Positions 4,899 to 5,795 of a DNA stretch of 5,795 nt are shown here, piece by piece. The translations under genes and the position numbers were made by a program. The first letter of the stretch is position 1; every line of letters begins with the position of its first letter. The stretch comes from Polynucleobacter meluiroseus (GTDB lineage Bacteria; Pseudomonadota; Gammaproteobacteria; Burkholderiales; Burkholderiaceae). Under the pieces are notes generated by a model. That model was given only the letters and a program-made list of their open reading frames with translations. It did no database searches and was not told the origin of the DNA. The stretch covers positions 1 through 5,795 of the forward strand of contig CAMBJN010000095.1 in assembly GCA_945867755.1 (NCBI GenBank), read 5' to 3'.

Positions 4899-5795
4899 TT
4901 ACTCCACAGAAAATGCGCCAGCTTGTTCAAAGACTTTGATTTGATCTACGCTAAAGCCAGCCTCTTGCAACACTTCCTGCGTGTGCTCACCCAACAAAGG
5001 AGGGTGGCGTCGAACTTGTTGTGGTGTGCCCTGCATCTTCACAGCAAAACCAATATTGGGAACCTTGCCCTCTAGTGGATGGTCAATCTCGATCTTCATT
5101 TGACGGTGCTTGCCATGCTCGCTGGCAAATGCTCTTGGATAGTCCAAGATAGGACCTGCCGGAATGCCCTTGGCAAGCAATTCATCGATCCAGCTATCAG
5201 CATCCTTGGCAGAAAATGACTTCTCTAGTTCAATGATGATGTATTCACGATTGGCTAAACGATCGGAGATTGTCTTGCAACGCGCATCATTGAATAAATC
5301 ATCACGCCCTAAGATCTCACATAACTTTCGCCAAAGTTTGTTATTGGTTGCACCCATCACAAAATATTCATTTTTTGCTTTGACGGCTTGGTAAGGCGCA
5401 CTCATGCGATTAGCTGTACCCAAAGCAACGGGTGGTTTACCCGTTCCCCAGTATTCAGCGGTATCCCAAATCGAAAATGCCAAAGCTGAATCAAATAATG
5501 AAGCATCAATGTATTGACCTTGCCCCGTATTTTTTGCACCAATGTAAGCAGACAAAATACCGTAAGTGGCAAATAGTGCGCACCCGATATCTGCTACTGG
5601 AACACCTGCTTTGACTGGTTTACCATCACCGTGACCTGTCATGGCCATCACGCCTGACATCGCTTGAGCCATCAAGTCAAAGCCCGGACGATCTGCCCAT
5701 GGACCACTTTGACCAAAACCAGAGATGCTCGCATAGACCAAGCGCGGATTGATTTTGCTTAACACTTCGTAAGAAGCGCCTAATTTTTTCATGAC
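4899..5795 (-). CDS. CaiB/BaiF family (class III) CoA-transferase, N-terminus beyond window
   Basis: The minus-strand frame is open from the right edge to TAA at 4899-4901, giving the last 298 residues of a protein usually near 400. About 100 N-terminal residues, with the start codon and promoter, are outside; the ATG at 5790-5792 is internal, since the frame continues with GTC before it. Family motifs, counted from that Met, are LVYASISGFGQSGPWADRPGFDLMAQAMSG (18-47), KAGVPVADIGCALFATYGILSA (61-82) and GQGQYIDASLFDSAL (90-104). D68 in PVADIG aligns with catalytic Asp169 of formyl-CoA transferase, which forms the acyl-aspartyl anhydride intermediate. LLAKGIPAGPILDYPRAF (208-225) and the RRHPPLLGEHTQEVL segment (263-277) are the usual C-terminal landmarks. 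The enzyme moves CoA between carboxylic acids; its substrates cannot be told from sequence. It is followed after 6 bases by the crotonase gene, so the two probably handle one acyl-CoA. Confidence 0.92.
   Translation of the reverse strand, partial: VMKKLGASYEVLSKINPRLVYASISGFGQSGPWADRPGFDLMAQAMSGVMAMTGHGDGKPVKAGVPVADIGCALFATYGILSAYIGAKNTGQGQYIDASLFDSALAFSIWDTAEYWGTGKPPVALGTANRMSAPYQAVKAKNEYFVMGATNNKLWRKLCEILGRDDLFNDARCKTISDRLANREYIIIELEKSFSAKDADSWIDELLAKGIPAGPILDYPRAFASEHGKHRQMKIEIDHPLEGKVPNIGFAVKMQGTPQQVRRHPPLLGEHTQEVLQEAGFSVDQIKVFEQAGAFSVE

Noticed and set aside
4881..5614. Three plus-strand frames (4881-5075, 5164-5394, 5432-5614) opposite the CoA-transferase gene.
   Set aside because: All are antisense to a clear CaiB/BaiF reading frame and look like random translations.
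1..5795. Mobile element, CRISPR array, toxin-antitoxin pair or phage-defence system.
   Set aside because: No repeat array, transposase, integrase, nuclease or paired small genes are visible; all genes are housekeeping or regulatory types of similar composition.

Overview
The window looks like ordinary chromosome from a betaproteobacterium. A DUF3422 protein, a small c-type cytochrome of the c551/c552 type, a DUF423 protein, Rrf2 and FNR-like regulators and a CaiB-type CoA-transferase, on fairly AT-rich DNA, fit a Burkholderiales member of the Polynucleobacter kind. This is an inference from protein style; there is no rRNA or other marker gene here. I see no tRNA, rRNA, CRISPR array, insertion sequence or phage gene.

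Layout. Positions 1-899 (minus) hold the N-terminal two thirds or so of a DUF3422 protein, cut by the left edge. Positions 1001-1453 (minus) encode an exported single-domain rhodanese, and 1581-1889 (minus) an exported monohaem cytochrome c with its own terminator at 1534-1563. A 296-base divergent intergenic region follows; it carries a sigma70-like promoter for the cytochrome and, further upstream, a near-consensus FNR box. Positions 2186-2578 (plus) encode a four-helix DUF423 membrane protein. Next come two plus-strand regulators: an Rrf2/IscR-like protein (2702-3277) and an FNR-like protein (3357-4073). The FNR-like gene converges on a minus-strand pair separated by 6 bases: a CaiB/BaiF CoA-transferase (4899 to beyond the right edge) and a crotonase-fold protein (4086-4892).

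How the parts may work together. The centre reads as a small redox or oxygen-response neighbourhood: an electron-carrier cytochrome, a periplasmic sulfurtransferase, an FNR box and two regulators from iron-sulfur sensor families. Both regulators lack part of the usual cysteine set: the Rrf2 protein has one cysteine instead of three, and the FNR protein lacks the third N-terminal ligand. The FNR-like protein keeps the E-x-x-S-R recognition helix that reads TTGAT-type half-sites, so it is a plausible reader of the box at 2060-2073. The right-hand pair is probably an acyl-CoA operon of unknown substrate, and its crotonase lacks both classical hydratase glutamates.

I found no clearly new multi-gene system. 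The observations most worth checking are the FNR-box promoter arrangement, the altered sensor cysteines, the glutamate-less crotonase, and an inverted repeat that spans both stop codons at the convergent junction.
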